Source of the DNA: Triglochin maritima
Lineage: Eukaryota; Streptophyta; Magnoliopsida; Alismatales; Juncaginaceae
Reading direction: 5' to 3'
DNA length: 64,000 bases
Assembly (NCBI GenBank): GCA_963682175.1
Contig: OY821789.1
Coordinates: 1,550,001-1,614,000 of the forward strand
Below the pieces are notes generated by a model, which saw only the letters and a program-made list of their open reading frames with translations, searched no databases and was not told the DNA's origin. The position numbers and the translations under genes were made by a program. This document shows, in pieces, positions 10,538-25,512 of the stretch (positions are counted from its first letter, which is position 1; every line of letters begins with the position of its first letter).

Positions 10538-11168
10538 GGAGGAGATTGGTGGTGACCGGGTGAGCCAAAGCGTCGAATTCGAACCCGGTTGCATCACCAA
10601 ATCAAGATTGGAGCTATTCAAGATTCAAGTTTGGTATAAATTTCTATCTTTGAAATTTTCTGAAAATTAGCTCTAATCTAGTTTCACATGCTTAATTGTC
10701 ATATCTTTAGAAGTTCAATTCATTGCAAATCATATACCCCATTCATTGCAAATCATTTACCACATTCATTGATTTTAAATGTCAAATTTTTTAAATGGAT
10801 GTGAGAATAAGGCTTAAGTTGAAACTTAAATGAACTTAATTTCATCATACTCATTGTTTCCATTTAGCCTTATTGATAGGGGGAGCTTAAATGTTATATC
10901 TTTTAGAGTAATGAAGTGCAAAATTTAGGGGAAGCAACTTCATTACAAGACATCCAAATTCTATGCTTAAAGTCATATTCATTTTTATTTTTGATGGATG
11001 TCAAAGGGGGAGAGATAATTAAGGGGGTAACTTGGAATTTGGCATAAAATTGAACAAAAACTATGCACATCCATAGGGGGAGCATTAATTTGCATAGTTT
11101 ACATATACAAATTCCATGTATTTAGATAGAATTAAGATATAGGTTGCCATCATCAAAAAGGGGGAGAT
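10538..11168 (+). other. 3' untranslated interior of the gag-only element, with polypurine tract
   Basis: AT-rich sequence with several GGGGGAG patches and no coding signal. The polypurine tract AAAAAGGGGGAGAT is at 11155-11168, directly before the 3' LTR. This is where pol would be in a complete element; it has been deleted. Confidence 0.8.
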
Positions 11169-12668
11169 TGTTGGCTTTTTGGCCTTAATCTAGGTTTTGA
11201 TGATTTAATTAACCTAATCTTAATTATGATGATGTAGAGTAGCACACATATTGCATTGCATGTATATTGTATTGTGCTAACCTCTACAAGTGATCAAGAC
11301 TCAAGAAAGAAGGAAATGAAGTCAAGACATGTAATTAAAGCTAAATCGAAGACATGTAACCTTGATTTATTTTGAGTCTTAGGAACATGTGTAAATTGAG
11401 CATACAAGGGTTAAAAACCAATCACATACACACTAGGTTCCTTAGAGAAGTCACACACAAAATTTCACATTATTTGGACTTCATTAGATCACCCAAACCT
11501 TAGTCGGAAATCACTTATAAACTTAAACCCAGATTTCCTGTGTGAACCGGTCGACCGAACCAGTTCTCAGTTCGACCGGTTTATAACAGACTCTCCACAG
11601 TGATTTTACCGAACTCTACCGGTCGACCGGTTCTACATTTTCGGTCGACCAATCCCGGATTTTAATATGACCGTTTTTCTTGTCGTATTCCTATAACGGT
11701 CGTATTCGTATAAAACAAACTTAACCCCAAAATACATTCGGTAACCGGTCGAACGACGACCTTGTTTCGGTCGACCGGTTGAACATTTCTTCAAGAAACA
11801 AAATTCCCTGCTATCGGTCGACACATTTCTCGTTCGACTGATTGACCTTTCTCTAAACCGAATCCCCTTAACGGTCGACCGCCCCATACTTTGGTTCGAC
11901 CGATTCACTTAAGTAGAGTTAAGTTCTAGCTCGTTTGTCCGACCGAATACTCTTTTGTTCGACCGTTCTCTTTGAAATCAAGTGAACGGTCGACCGGTTT
12001 AGTAGTTTCGGTCGACCGGTTCTGGACAGATTTGCAGCCCGATTTTCTGCTTTGTGTATCTTGCACAAAACCCAATCAAATCTATCCCCAACGGCTAGAA
12101 AACCTTAGGAGCTTATAAATAGAGGATCAAGACTTGTTGTTAACACAACTCTCCAACTCCAATTGTCCCAATACATTAGAGAGAAACCTCAATCCTCAAA
12201 GCTCCCAATTCTACACTCTTTAAGCCTAAACTTCACACATTTGATCATATACACATCCTACTCAAAGTGTGCTCAATTAGAGAGTGAATCCCACTCAGTT
12301 ACAAGAGTTGTCAAAAGAAGCAAGGACTTCGGTGAAAGCCCGAAGTGTCCCTCTCGGATTGTGAGAGGAAGAATTCAAGCAAGCGAGGGTTGTTCGCGTT
12401 GCTTGTGGTGTAAAGGCGTTCTCTCCCCGCCCGGAACGGGGAGTGGTTAGTGAAGACGTAGGCGGAGCTCGCGGAGTCGAGCGGAGCTTACAAGAGAGGA
12501 CTAGGACCCGGGTGGGGTGCCGAACCTCTATAAAAACCGACGCGTCTTTTGTGGTTTGCATGTTATTTCCCTACTAGTCTTTAAATTGTTTCCGCTGCGT
12601 TTATTGTTTGATTAATTAGGGATTAGATTAAAAGTGATTAGTGGACCCATAACCCACACGATCCTACA
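11169..12668 (+). repeat. 3' LTR of the gag-only element
   Basis: 1500 bp, the same length as the 5' LTR, with at least seven single-base differences. It carries the same palindrome array and a TATA box at 12114-12121. Confidence 0.9.
11548..12018. repeat. CGGTCGACCG palindrome array (gag-only element, 3' LTR)
   Basis: The same fourteen sites as in the 5' LTR, shifted by 3828 bp. One site has changed (GTTCGACCG to GTTCGACTG). Confidence 0.9.
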
Positions 12669-13007
12669 TCATGTGCTGTGCAGGAGAGCCAAAATGTTCA
12701 TGGAAAAAGAGTGATTTGAGACGCATTAATGAGGGATGAAGGGATGTAGACATTTGTACGAAACGAGGAATAAAATAAAAAATAAACTTTTTCTGTGGAG
12801 ACTGCCAACTCAAACGCGTCTGCTGACTGGGCTGACCACATAAGCGCGCGTCCCGAACGCTAGCGTCCACTAATCGTTTTCCAAAACTAAACGCCGGGGG
12901 AGAAGTGTCCCAAGTCCCAACAGACTCTAAAATAAAATCTAAAGACTGGAACTAAAGACATCTGGGCCGGGCCCATTTATACCCATTCCGGATCCCCACC
13001 CGTTTAA

Positions 13008-17157
<4,150 letters not shown>

Positions 17158-17866
17158 TTGCGTAATTTAATCAGTCTTATAATTATGACAAGCATTGAAG
17201 CAGGGTTTATTACTGGTTGCAGCATAGGCTGAAGGTAGAAGCAATTACTATGCAGCATTGTATAGCTTCATTGGTTGACTATTACTGTTGTGATTAGTGT
17301 CACTTCGTCACTATTTATATAACTTGAGCAGTTTGTTTCAGTACTAGCTAATCTTTCTTATCTTGAGCATTTGTTGTATGGTAGATGTTGGCTTTCTGTT
17401 ATATCGTTCGTGAGGCTTCACTAGCAAATGTTCAATTGGAACTGAAGATTTGTTAACCAGGCTTATTTAGGAGTTTCTAAGTTTTTTCCCTTTTATCTTT
17501 GGAAAGGCATGAATTTGATTAGATAGTTGATAGCCTTTCCTTGGGCAACATGATTCATGTTACTGAATATCTAATCTTGATACCTCGATGCATATGCTCT
17601 TCCTCTCAAAATTCTGGGTAGGTTGTGATGTTGTGAATGTTTATCATGGTATTATTTATTTGCGGTCTCTCCAACTAAGTCTCACCAAAACGTGAGCCTG
17701 AGAAATTAGAATCTCCAGGAGCTGTAATGTCGAATGTATTATAAATATGTTTATAACATCAGGATTTGGGAATAAAATGTTTGTGAGCGTGTTTCTCTTG
17801 GGAGCCACTAAAACTGAAAGCGTGACTGTGCGTCTGTGCTGAGATTTGATCTGCATCACATGGTAC
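17158..17866. other. RUVBL2 3' region and intergenic DNA
   Basis: The first few hundred bases are probably the 3' UTR. No other gene is seen. Confidence 0.5.
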
Positions 17867-17869
17867 TAA

Positions 17870-18819
17870 GAGCATCATTAACGGCGCCCAAGCAGTTTTC
17901 GGGCGTCCTGTTTTCTCTCTCAGCCACATCAGCTTCTCTCTCTGCCACGTCAGCACAAATCAACCCCCCTACAAAATCATTAACCATTACCCAATCCACC
18001 CAGTCACATTACAGTATTTGTTGTCACGTCATTATTTTTATTCTTCTCTCCAAAATTCTTTCAACAATCAACAAAATATATTAATAATCATTATCGTAAT
18101 TATTTAATATCAACAATTCATTCGTTTTTAATTAACATTTAATTAATAAATACGAAAATATTATTAAAATTTAGAAAACCACATTACATAGTACATTAAC
18201 CGGAAATTGAGAAAGTAAAACTAAAAATACATGCTTAAATACTAAACTTCAAATACATCAAGACACATTTCCTCCAAAGCGTTGCCATATATTGTCGACC
18301 AAATCGGCTTGAAGGTTCAAATGTGTGGTGCAATCACGAACTTGATCTCTCCTTCTCAAGTACCTAGTAATTTCAAATGTGTGGTACTTACAGTACGCGC
18401 GTGACTCGCTAAAGACGAGACGATTTGATCGAAGCTTGGACTTCTCAAACATCGAGGACCTACAGTATTTCGTATTCTGTTCTTGTATTTTATTTCCGAA
18501 GTGTATATGTATTGTATTTGTATTTTGTATTTCTTAATTTATTTATGATTTTTTATATCTAAGTAAATCATAAAATTGTTAATTAATCATAAAATATTTT
18601 TTCAATTATTTTGTAATACCTAATTAATTAAATTCTATTTACCTAATTAATACATTATCATAATTATAAAAATAATCTTTATTTTTAAAACAAAAAAAAA
18701 ATTTGGACGAGAGGGGAGGGGCACGTGACCCCCCGCCCGGGCCCCCTGGGCGCGCCCTCCCGTTAAGAGAGGGCTGCCCAGGCGCCCTACCGGGCAAAGA
18801 GCACCCGTTAAGGGTGCTC
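17870..18819 (-). mobile_element. PIF/Harbinger-type element with a transposase remnant
   Basis: A 950-bp element flanked by TAA (17867-17869 and 18820-18822). Its ends are inverted repeats, GAGCATCATTAACGG on the left and GAGCACCCTTAACGG on the right (reverse). The ends contain further GC-rich inverted material. Three-base TAA/TTA duplications are typical of PIF/Harbinger elements. It contains a remnant of the transposase C-terminus on the minus strand, so it is a deletion derivative. Confidence 0.75.
18258..18452 (-). pseudogene. C-terminal remnant of Harbinger (ALP1/HARBI1-like) transposase
   Basis: The 64-residue frame ends RRRDQVRDCTTHLNLQADL then VDNIWQRFGG. The pattern RD...H..LQ.DLV..IW..FG is how plant Harbinger nuclease proteins end. 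The catalytic DDE region is missing. The protein family call rests on this motif only. Confidence 0.5.
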
Positions 18820-18822
18820 TAA

Positions 18823-19656
18823 GGTAGTGTCCACATGAGATCTCAAGAACCCAAAAATAACATGCATTACATGTCCACTAGGATTCACTTCGCCCAATGA
18901 TTTGAAAACAAACACGTAAACATAGAGGCCCATGTCTTGGTTTCCCCCCGTCATGAAAAATGGGAGCAGATCAAGTTAAGGTGTGCATGAAAACAAACTG
19001 TGGAGATTTGCTTGTTCGAAATTTCTACCGCCAATTAGACCCTTCATGTTAACTAGTGGAGCACCTCTTTTTATAAATGTTGCTTGGTCTTGGTGAACAT
19101 CAATCAATCTTTAGTGTTTGTCTTGTTCATTTAGTCATCTATATTATATATTTCAAAATGTTATTAATGGATATGCTGCCAATTGCCATGTATTTGTTTG
19201 CAGGTCATTTAAGTTGTTCAAGTTATCTAAAGATAGTTCAAATTGTCTTTTAAATTATATGATCTTTTACATATATATTCAGACTTTCAGAGAGAGAAAG
19301 ATGATATTGAGTTTGTTGTTTAATATAATAATTTGTGTTTGTGCTTTAGATCTCAGTCATGGACTTCCCTGGATAATTAGTCTTGATTTTCCTCAACAAA
19401 CTACAGAAAAACCACAATTCAATCTCTACTGATCAAGGACATTACCATACATTCACATAAATGGTGGCTATTGGGATCGTGAGTCTATACTGTACCCTAT
19501 TCAGATCCCTTAAATGATGGACTTAGAGAGAGAGAGACTTCACGTTGTTTTGCCGTTCCATGTTTCTCTGGAGAAAAGATTTCACGGGCCAAGAATCAAA
19601 ATTTTAAATTAGGCTAATGGAGGGAAAATGATTGTGAATCTACTCCCACGATGTTC
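18823..19656. other. Intergenic, no gene seen
   Basis: AT-rich DNA without coding signal or a recognisable RNA gene. Confidence 0.5.
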
Positions 19657-19664
19657 CTATTATC

Positions 19665-19950
19665 TAGGGTTGTCAATTTTGGTTCGGTTCGATAGCTCAA
19701 TTCGAACTCGATTCGAAAAACGTTCGACTCTAATTTAACTTGAAAACGAAGGATTTTGATGAAAAATAAAAAAAAATCTTCAAACTTGGTTCGACAAACG
19801 AACAGTTCGAACTCCAAAAAAATTGATCTCGACTCGATAGCTTGTTCGAATTTTTTATTGTACATTCATAATTACTTTTTGTATTTGTTAATAACATAAG
19901 ATAATATTTATGTCTCGAAATTTCATTTGACTCGGTTCGTTTACACCCTA
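19665..19950. mobile_element. hAT-type MITE
   Basis: 286 bp with ends TAGGGTTGTCAA and (reverse) TAGGGTGTAAAC. The flanks are CTATTATC (19657-19664) and CTACTATC (19951-19958), an 8-bp duplication with one change, typical of hAT elements. The interior is rich in TTCGA words and has no coding capacity. Confidence 0.75.
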
Positions 19951-19958
19951 CTACTATC

Positions 19959-20656
19959 CTACTCCATAAATGTAAGATTGAAGCACGTAAATGAGGTGAT
20001 GGACACAGTTCTGTTATATAATGTGTGGGACTATATTTCTAATGAAAATGCCAAAAGATGTTTAATTTAATTTATTTATTGTTAAGATCCATTTATAAGC
20101 CAAGGAATGTACTGCTAACGAAAAACAAAAGGTGCCAATGCCATTCTGAATACACAGCTTTGGAGAGTGAGTTCTCAGATTTGTAACTTACGGGCTTCTT
20201 AGTGTGTGACAACAAGATGTGCAAGATCATGTATAAATTTTCCAACTTCCAATCTTGTCTCTTCTCAGTTGGATCTCTGATGTTCAATCAACAACTATCT
20301 ATTGCATAAATTATTAGGATACCAACAGAGAATGTGACCATTCCTTTTGCTTTGATAGTATTATAAAACAAACAGGTTCTAACAGTGTCAGGATTTAAAG
20401 AAGAAAATCTCGAGATTATACTTCTTTTTAAGATTATGCTTCCAACGTCACGTCCCGAACCTACGCCGAGTGCTAATTTGGTTCGTCAATCACGAGCCTA
20501 TTGTTTCACAATTCCAGTACTGAATTTGCTACAAAAACTTAAGTTAATTGGGTGTCGTAGCCTACACTCATATTATTTAAGGGATCTGAATAGGGTACAG
20601 TGAATTTATGGGTAACAGACCAGACTGTGTTTGGTCCGGGAAATTACAATGGGTTG
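19959..20656. other. Intergenic, no gene seen
   Basis: No supported gene. A stretch near 20440-20500 (ACGTCACGTCCCGAAC) resembles the GC-rich end of some LTRs but has no partner. Confidence 0.4.
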
Positions 20657-20965
20657 AAGTAACTAGAAAAACGATTAGCGGACGCTAGCGTTCGGGACGC
20701 GCGCTTATTTGGTCCTGTTTGTGTAACATCCTAGTCAGCAGACGCGTTTGAGTTTGCAGTCTCCACAGAAAAAGTTTATTTTTTATTTTATTCCTCGTTT
20801 CGTACAAATGTCTACATCCCTCCATCCCTCATTAATGCGTCTCAAATCACTCATTTTTCATGAACATTTTGGCTCTCCTACACAGCACAGGAGACTTGTT
20901 ATAAATCTCAACATGCGTCTTCCTTTTTCTTCCCTTCTCTTCTGTGGTCCTACCTCTGTGTTTTG

Positions 20966-21199
20966 ATGGAAATCGTTCATGTGTCTTTCCAAGTGGAGCA
21001 GCCGACAAACGTTCCTAAGGAGGGGATGTTTTTCCCCTCTTTCGAAGAAGCCCAAACATTTTACGTTGCTTATGCCGATTCTTGTGGTTTTTGTGTTAAG
21101 AAAAGGCATCACACCCGTTTGTTTGCTACCTCTGGGTCAGGTGTTAATGTGCTGGAACGAGATGCAATGGTGTCAAAGCTTCCGAGGATTTTGGCGTGA
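20966..21199 (+). pseudogene. FAR1-like DNA-binding domain fragment in MULE-2
   Basis: A 77-residue frame whose protein is identical to that of MULE-1 (7029-7262, minus), including GMFFPSFEEAQTFYVAYADS. It ends at the same stop, about 60 residues short of a full FAR1 domain. Identity of the two copies shows the elements share a recent common ancestor. Confidence 0.6.
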
Positions 21200-21334
21200 T
21201 GTTCTACTGTTAAAAGTTCAATCAGAAAGTTCTATGCTTTTGCGTATAATTCCACATATACAACAAACAAGACCAAAGTCATCCTTAAGAATGTAGGAAT
21301 GATCACATTCTTCTTCATTTTCTTCATGTACAGC

Positions 21335-22335
21335 AGTTGTATGTCTGTTCGGAATATGTTGTGTGTCTGTTCGGAATAAGAAGTCTGTCTGTTTGGATTA
21401 AGTGGTGTGTATGTTCGGAATACTTTCTGTTCCATTTCTGCACAAATTTTCAACATAATCTGGACAAACATTTTACATAAACTGGACAAACTTTTTACAT
21501 AAACAAGACAAGTTTTCTACATAAACAAGACAATCTTTCTACATAAATAATACAAACTTTCTGTTCCGTTTCTGGACACACTTTCTATGCTTTTGCGTGT
21601 AATTCCACATATACAACAAACAAGACCAAAGTCATCCTTAAAAATGTAGGAATGATCACATTCTTCTTCATTTTCTTCATGTATAACAGTTGTATGTCAG
21701 TTCGGAATAAGAAGTCTATCTGTTCGGAATATGTTGTGTGTCTGTTCGGATTAAGTTGTGCGTCTGTTCGGAATAAGAAGTCTGTCTGTTCGGAATATGT
21801 TGTGTGTCTGTTCGGAATAAGAAGTCTGTCTGTTCGGAATAAGAAGACTGTCTGTTTGGATTAAGTTGTGCGTCTGTTCGGAATAAGAAGTCTGTCTGTT
21901 AGGAATATGTTGTGTGTCTGTTCGGATTAAGTTGTGCGTCTGTTCGGAATAAGAAGTCTGTCTGTTCGGAATATGTTGTTTGTCTGTTCGGAATATGTTG
22001 TGTGTCTGTTCGGAATAAGAAGTCTGTCTGTTCGGAATAAGAAGTCTTTCTGTTCGGAATAAGAAGTATGTCTGTTCGGAATAAGTAGTCTGTCTGTTCG
22101 GAATATGTTGTGTGTCTGTTCGGATTAAGTTATGTGTCTGTTCGGATTAAGTTGTGTGTCTGTTCGGAATATGTTGTGTGTCTGTTTGGAATATGTTGTG
22201 TGTCTGTTCGGATTAAGTTGTGTGTCTGTTCGGAATAAGAAGTCTGTCTGTTCGGATTAAGTTGCGTGTCTGTTTGGAATAAGAAGACTGTCTGTTCGGA
22301 ATATGTTGTGTGTCTGTTTGGATTAAGTTGATTCA
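21335..22335. repeat. 22-bp minisatellite inside MULE-2
   Basis: The same 22-bp unit as in MULE-1 (here read as CTGTTCGGAATA plus a variant half), from about 21340 to 21430 and in a long run from 21680 to 22335. The order of variants differs from MULE-1, so the arrays have been rearranged since the copies separated. Confidence 0.85.
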
Positions 22336-22587
22336 ACCTAAAAGTTAAAAACAATATTTTATTATGATAAGTCTGGACTCTGCACGAATAAAGGGTCTGC
22401 ACGCTGTCCTAGGGTCTGCACTATCTGTGTATTGGGAAAAGAATCGTTCAACCTAAAGAACCGGCGTTTTTAAGAAGACCAAAGCACGTGAAGAGGAATT
22501 TTGCTGACTGGACGCTGACTCAACACGTCCACGTAACTAAGCCGCGTCTGTGACGCCCGCGTCCGTGTACAAGGACTCAAGTAACTA

Positions 22588-23315
22588 ACTAAAATTGCTT
22601 TTCAAAGCAAACAGTAAAAACCTGGTGCGTCATTATGTGGGAGTTTGATGACATGCCATGTTTGATGGTGCCTTTTGGTAGGTAACATGGGTGGCCGTAC
22701 TAACAGCAGGAAACAAACAACCTGATCTTGCAGTGTGATAAAGCTCAGGGCTGTGATTCCAAGGAATAGTGACTGCTCTTTTAAAACCAAGTTTGTCAGA
22801 GCCAATTCCAGTGCTCTATCTCAAAATTTGGATTTCTTATGTTACGCTCAAATTTTTTTAGTGAGTAGTTATGGGCCAAAAAGCATGCAACTGTTCTATA
22901 TGATATTTGTTTTGCACATGCATGGACTTCCTTAAACACCACTATCACCATTTTAGTGGCATTTTCTTCTTCTTTTTCTCAAAGTTGTAAAGAATATTAT
23001 AATTTATAAGGGTGTTACTGTTTGCATTCCTATTGTTTGTTGTTAGTAAAATGTTGGAAATATTGATGAGGACAAAGGCATGGGTGTCTTCCAAAAGTGG
23101 GATGGATCATTAACAGAGATCTGAACTCCCAGTGGACTCATTTTGCTACCTCCATTTTTTACTAAGTTTTTTTTAATCAAAACAAGAAACTCAGGGAATC
23201 TATTTCCTTCTCTTTTTGTACAAGCTGTTCCATTACACTGACCGGTAAAAAGAAGATTAACTAACAAAAAAATGTAAAGATCACTTGAAATGTCTCTTCT
23301 AAATCTAATCCTTCT
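22588..23315. other. Intergenic and SOFL 3' region
   Basis: No independent gene is recognised. The part next to 23316 is probably the 3' UTR of the minus-strand SOFL gene. Confidence 0.5.
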
Positions 23316-24234
23316 TCAGCCAAGAAAGCATTGAACATCTGAGAACATCAACATCTTGTTTCTCCCATCTCTTCCTCTCAAGATCTATTAAGAACAGAAA
23401 CACAACATCAATAAGTGAACAGTCAGAATGATACAAAAGAAAACATGATGTAGTGAAAAAAATACAAAAATAGAAGTATCTTAACTGGTTTAGTTGAGTT
23501 CTGATTGAAGTGGCCCAACTGCCTCGGCGAAGTTGATTTTCTCTGCAAAATACACATGATACTAACTACTTTCTTTTGCATTCTAATGTTACAAACAAGC
23601 AAAGAATGAAAGCAAGAAAAACATATACCTTGAAACGTGTTGCAGAGAAGCCATAAGACATATCCAAGACATCATCAACATGTTGGTTCTCTGCGACCAC
23701 AACATCAACATTGTTCTGCTACAACCCAAAAAATAAAAAAATATCAAACCAACAATGTTAAACATTACAAACAAATTTGCTAAATCATGATGGCAATGAA
23801 CTTGCCTTTGCAAAGCTGATGAGAGTGGAACTGGCAGTGTCATCAAGAAGCACACAACTCTCCTGTCTCTGTTTCTCTTGATAATGTTGCTGTTGCTTTT
23901 CTGAATCAACCCTTCTCCTCTTGCCACCTTTCGTTACCAAAACTTGTTCATGAAATGGAGAGAAAGGAGAACTCAAGCATGTTGTGTAGTCCCACTGGTG
24001 ATTGCAGTGGAAGAGGTCATCATCAGGAAGGTGAGGAGGACCAGATGATGCATCAGAGACCATTGAAAGATCTTCTTCTTGCTCCAATCCACCACCCTTG
24101 TTGTGATTAACAAGAGATCTTTGTTCCTCCTCAGACTGGTCAAAATAGTTTGTCCAACCAGACTCACATCCACTACTACTATACTCAATGCACTCATGCC
24201 TCTCTACATTTTCTCCCATTCTAGCAACTTCCAT
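23316..24234 (-). CDS. SOFL: SOB FIVE-LIKE (SOFL) protein
   Basis: Exons on the minus strand: 24234-23806, 23718-23629, 23542-23486 and 23384-23316, all in phase 0, giving about 214 residues. Exon 1 contains both SOFL signature blocks, CESGWTNYFDQS (near residue 25) and SMVSDASSGPPHLPDD (near 55-75), and a basic KGGKRRR stretch. Exon 2 includes VLDMSYGFSATRFK, also typical of the family. SOFL proteins are plant-specific and linked to cytokinin levels and growth in Arabidopsis; their biochemical role is not established. The first intron starts with GC (AAAG|GCAAGT), a known minor donor type. The start at 24234 is chosen because the family begins close to the first signature block. The last exon is less certain than the first three. 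Confidence 0.88.
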
Positions 24235-24388
24235 GGAGAAAGAAGACTCTTTTCTGCTTATATGGGCTATAAACACAAAATGCACGAGTCTTGGTTGATC
24301 TCTTTTGGAAGTAGAGGAAGCAGTAAAGAAGAGGCTGGTGAGAAGAAGCGAATCGAATCCCACACAGATCCCAGTCATGTTTTGTCCT

Positions 24389-24396
24389 CTTTTATA
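24389..24396 (-). promoter_or_regulatory. TATA box of the SOFL gene
   Basis: TATAAAAG on the minus strand, about 155 bp upstream of the start codon. Confidence 0.5.
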
Positions 24397-24695
24397 CATG
24401 CTTTCTACAATGTATATTTCAGAACCAATGGGATAGCTATGTTTGTAATTTTTCTACCGTCGGAATGACTTAGATTAAGAATCAAATCACAACAACAAAA
24501 TTTTGCATCTTGAAATTTAGTTGAAGAGAAAATTCACTAATAATACACTATATTGTATAAGATGATATTAAAATTGTCCGTTTAAAATTTTGTGCTTATT
24601 TTGAGAAGTACATTAAAATCTTGGGGCACCATTATTAATAAAGTATGATTTGCTTCTCCAACCTCCAATTGTGGATACTTTTAGGTGGACCATAA

Positions 24696-25507
24696 TGATG
24701 GAATTGGTTCATAGAATTGTTAAGTATCAGAGAAAATCGGTCGACCGGCACGGGGCACTCGTTCGACCGAATAACTTCAGGAGTCATTGGGTTCAGATCA
24801 GATCAAGATTCGGTCGACCGGTGCTGGGCACACGGTCGACCGAAAAGCGACATGAGCTGCAAGATGAAAATCAGCATGCAGATCGGTTGACCGGTGTTGG
24901 ACACGCGGTCGACCGAAACAGTCCAGGAGCTTCAGGTGTTGTACAGAAGCGCGGAACGGTCAAACGACTCGGGGTGAGCGGTCGACCGAATAATGGCAGT
25001 TACGCGAACTAACCGAAAACCGGTCGACCGATGGAAAATTCCGGTCGACCGTTTTCCGACGGTTATACACATTCTGAATGATTTATTGTACGATTTTAAC
25101 CCATTATAAATAGGATTTTCGCCTTAATTTTGTAACACAACATACAATACTTATTTCTTTGAGAGAGATTAGGCTAGAGAGAGATCTAGAGTGTTTTGGG
25201 AGACATATTGCTTCCAATCGTTTGTAATCTCGGAGACTTCTCTCGTTCGAGAACAACTTCAAGGAAAGGAAACCTGCAGGAAACCCCCCAAAGACGTAGG
25301 CATCTTGCCGAACCTTGTAAAATCGCGTGTGTCGTGGTTTGCTTCAACTGTGTTGTGTGATTGCTTATTATTTCCATCTTATTTGTGTTTACTTGTTGCA
25401 TTAAGATTGGGAGAGAGTCTGAAGTTATTTTTTGCAATCAATATTCTTTTTTCGTGATGCGTTTTATCCGTAGTCGTGTTAGTATATCTTAGATCTCCCT
25501 CCCAACA
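24696..25507 (+). mobile_element. Solo LTR (812 bp) with a palindrome array
   Basis: The sequence TGATGGAATTGG...CCCTCCCAACA is flanked by CATAA on both sides (24691-24695 and 25508-25512), a 5-bp target duplication, and has no interior. A TATA box TATAAATA is at 25105-25112, downstream of the palindrome array, giving the plus orientation. Solo LTRs arise by recombination between the two LTRs of an element. Its layout resembles the LTR at 52134-52821 but the sequences are clearly different. Confidence 0.85.
24738..25051. repeat. CGGTCGACCG palindrome array, pairs at 73-bp period (solo LTR)
   Basis: Ten sites form five pairs starting at 24738/24760, 24811/24833, 24884/24906, 24957/24979 and 25021/25042. 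Within-pair spacing is 22, 22, 22, 22 and 21 bp. The first four pairs begin exactly 73 bp apart; the fifth begins 64 bp later. Sequence between sites is only loosely similar from unit to unit, while the 10-mer is nearly constant. Confidence 0.92.
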
Positions 25508-25512
25508 CATAA

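Larger units (their letters stand above)
7341..12668 (+). mobile_element. Gag-only LTR retrotransposon (TR-GAG type, Copia/SIRE-like)
   Basis: A 5328-bp element with two 1500-bp LTRs, TGTTGGC...CCTACA, flanked by the 5-bp duplication TCATG (7336-7340 and 12669-12673) in MULE-1. A primer-binding site for initiator Met tRNA is at 8843-8854 and a polypurine tract at 11155-11168. The 2328-bp interior contains one gag gene and no protease, integrase, reverse transcriptase or RNase H, so it must rely on another element's enzymes. I saw at least seven single-base differences between the LTRs, so insertion is fairly recent. Confidence 0.93.
5588..12882. mobile_element. MULE-1: Pack-MULE-like Mutator element, split by an LTR element
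   Basis: Flanked by a 9-bp target duplication AAAACTAAA (5579-5587 and 12883-12891), the size typical of Mutator elements. The ends are imperfect inverted repeats sharing a GGACGC core: the left begins GAGTCCTTATACACGGACGC, the right (reverse) GGAAAACGATTAGTGGACGC. After removing the LTR insertion at 7341-12668 plus one target copy, the element is about 1.96 kb. It holds a 22-bp minisatellite, two copies of an SNF2-like fragment and one FAR1-like fragment, but no transposase. MULE-2 at 20666-22578 is a close relative in the opposite orientation. Confidence 0.85.
20666..22578. mobile_element. MULE-2: Pack-MULE-like Mutator element
   Basis: A complete 1913-bp element flanked by the 9-bp duplication AAGTAACTA (20657-20665 and 22579-22587). 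The left end is GAAAAACGATTAGCGGACGC and the right end (reverse) GAGTCCTTGTACACGGACGC. It carries the same parts as MULE-1 in the reverse order on the plus strand: FAR1-like fragment, two SNF2-like fragments (minus, about 21230-21325 and 21590-21690) and the 22-bp minisatellite. No transposase is present. Confidence 0.9.
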
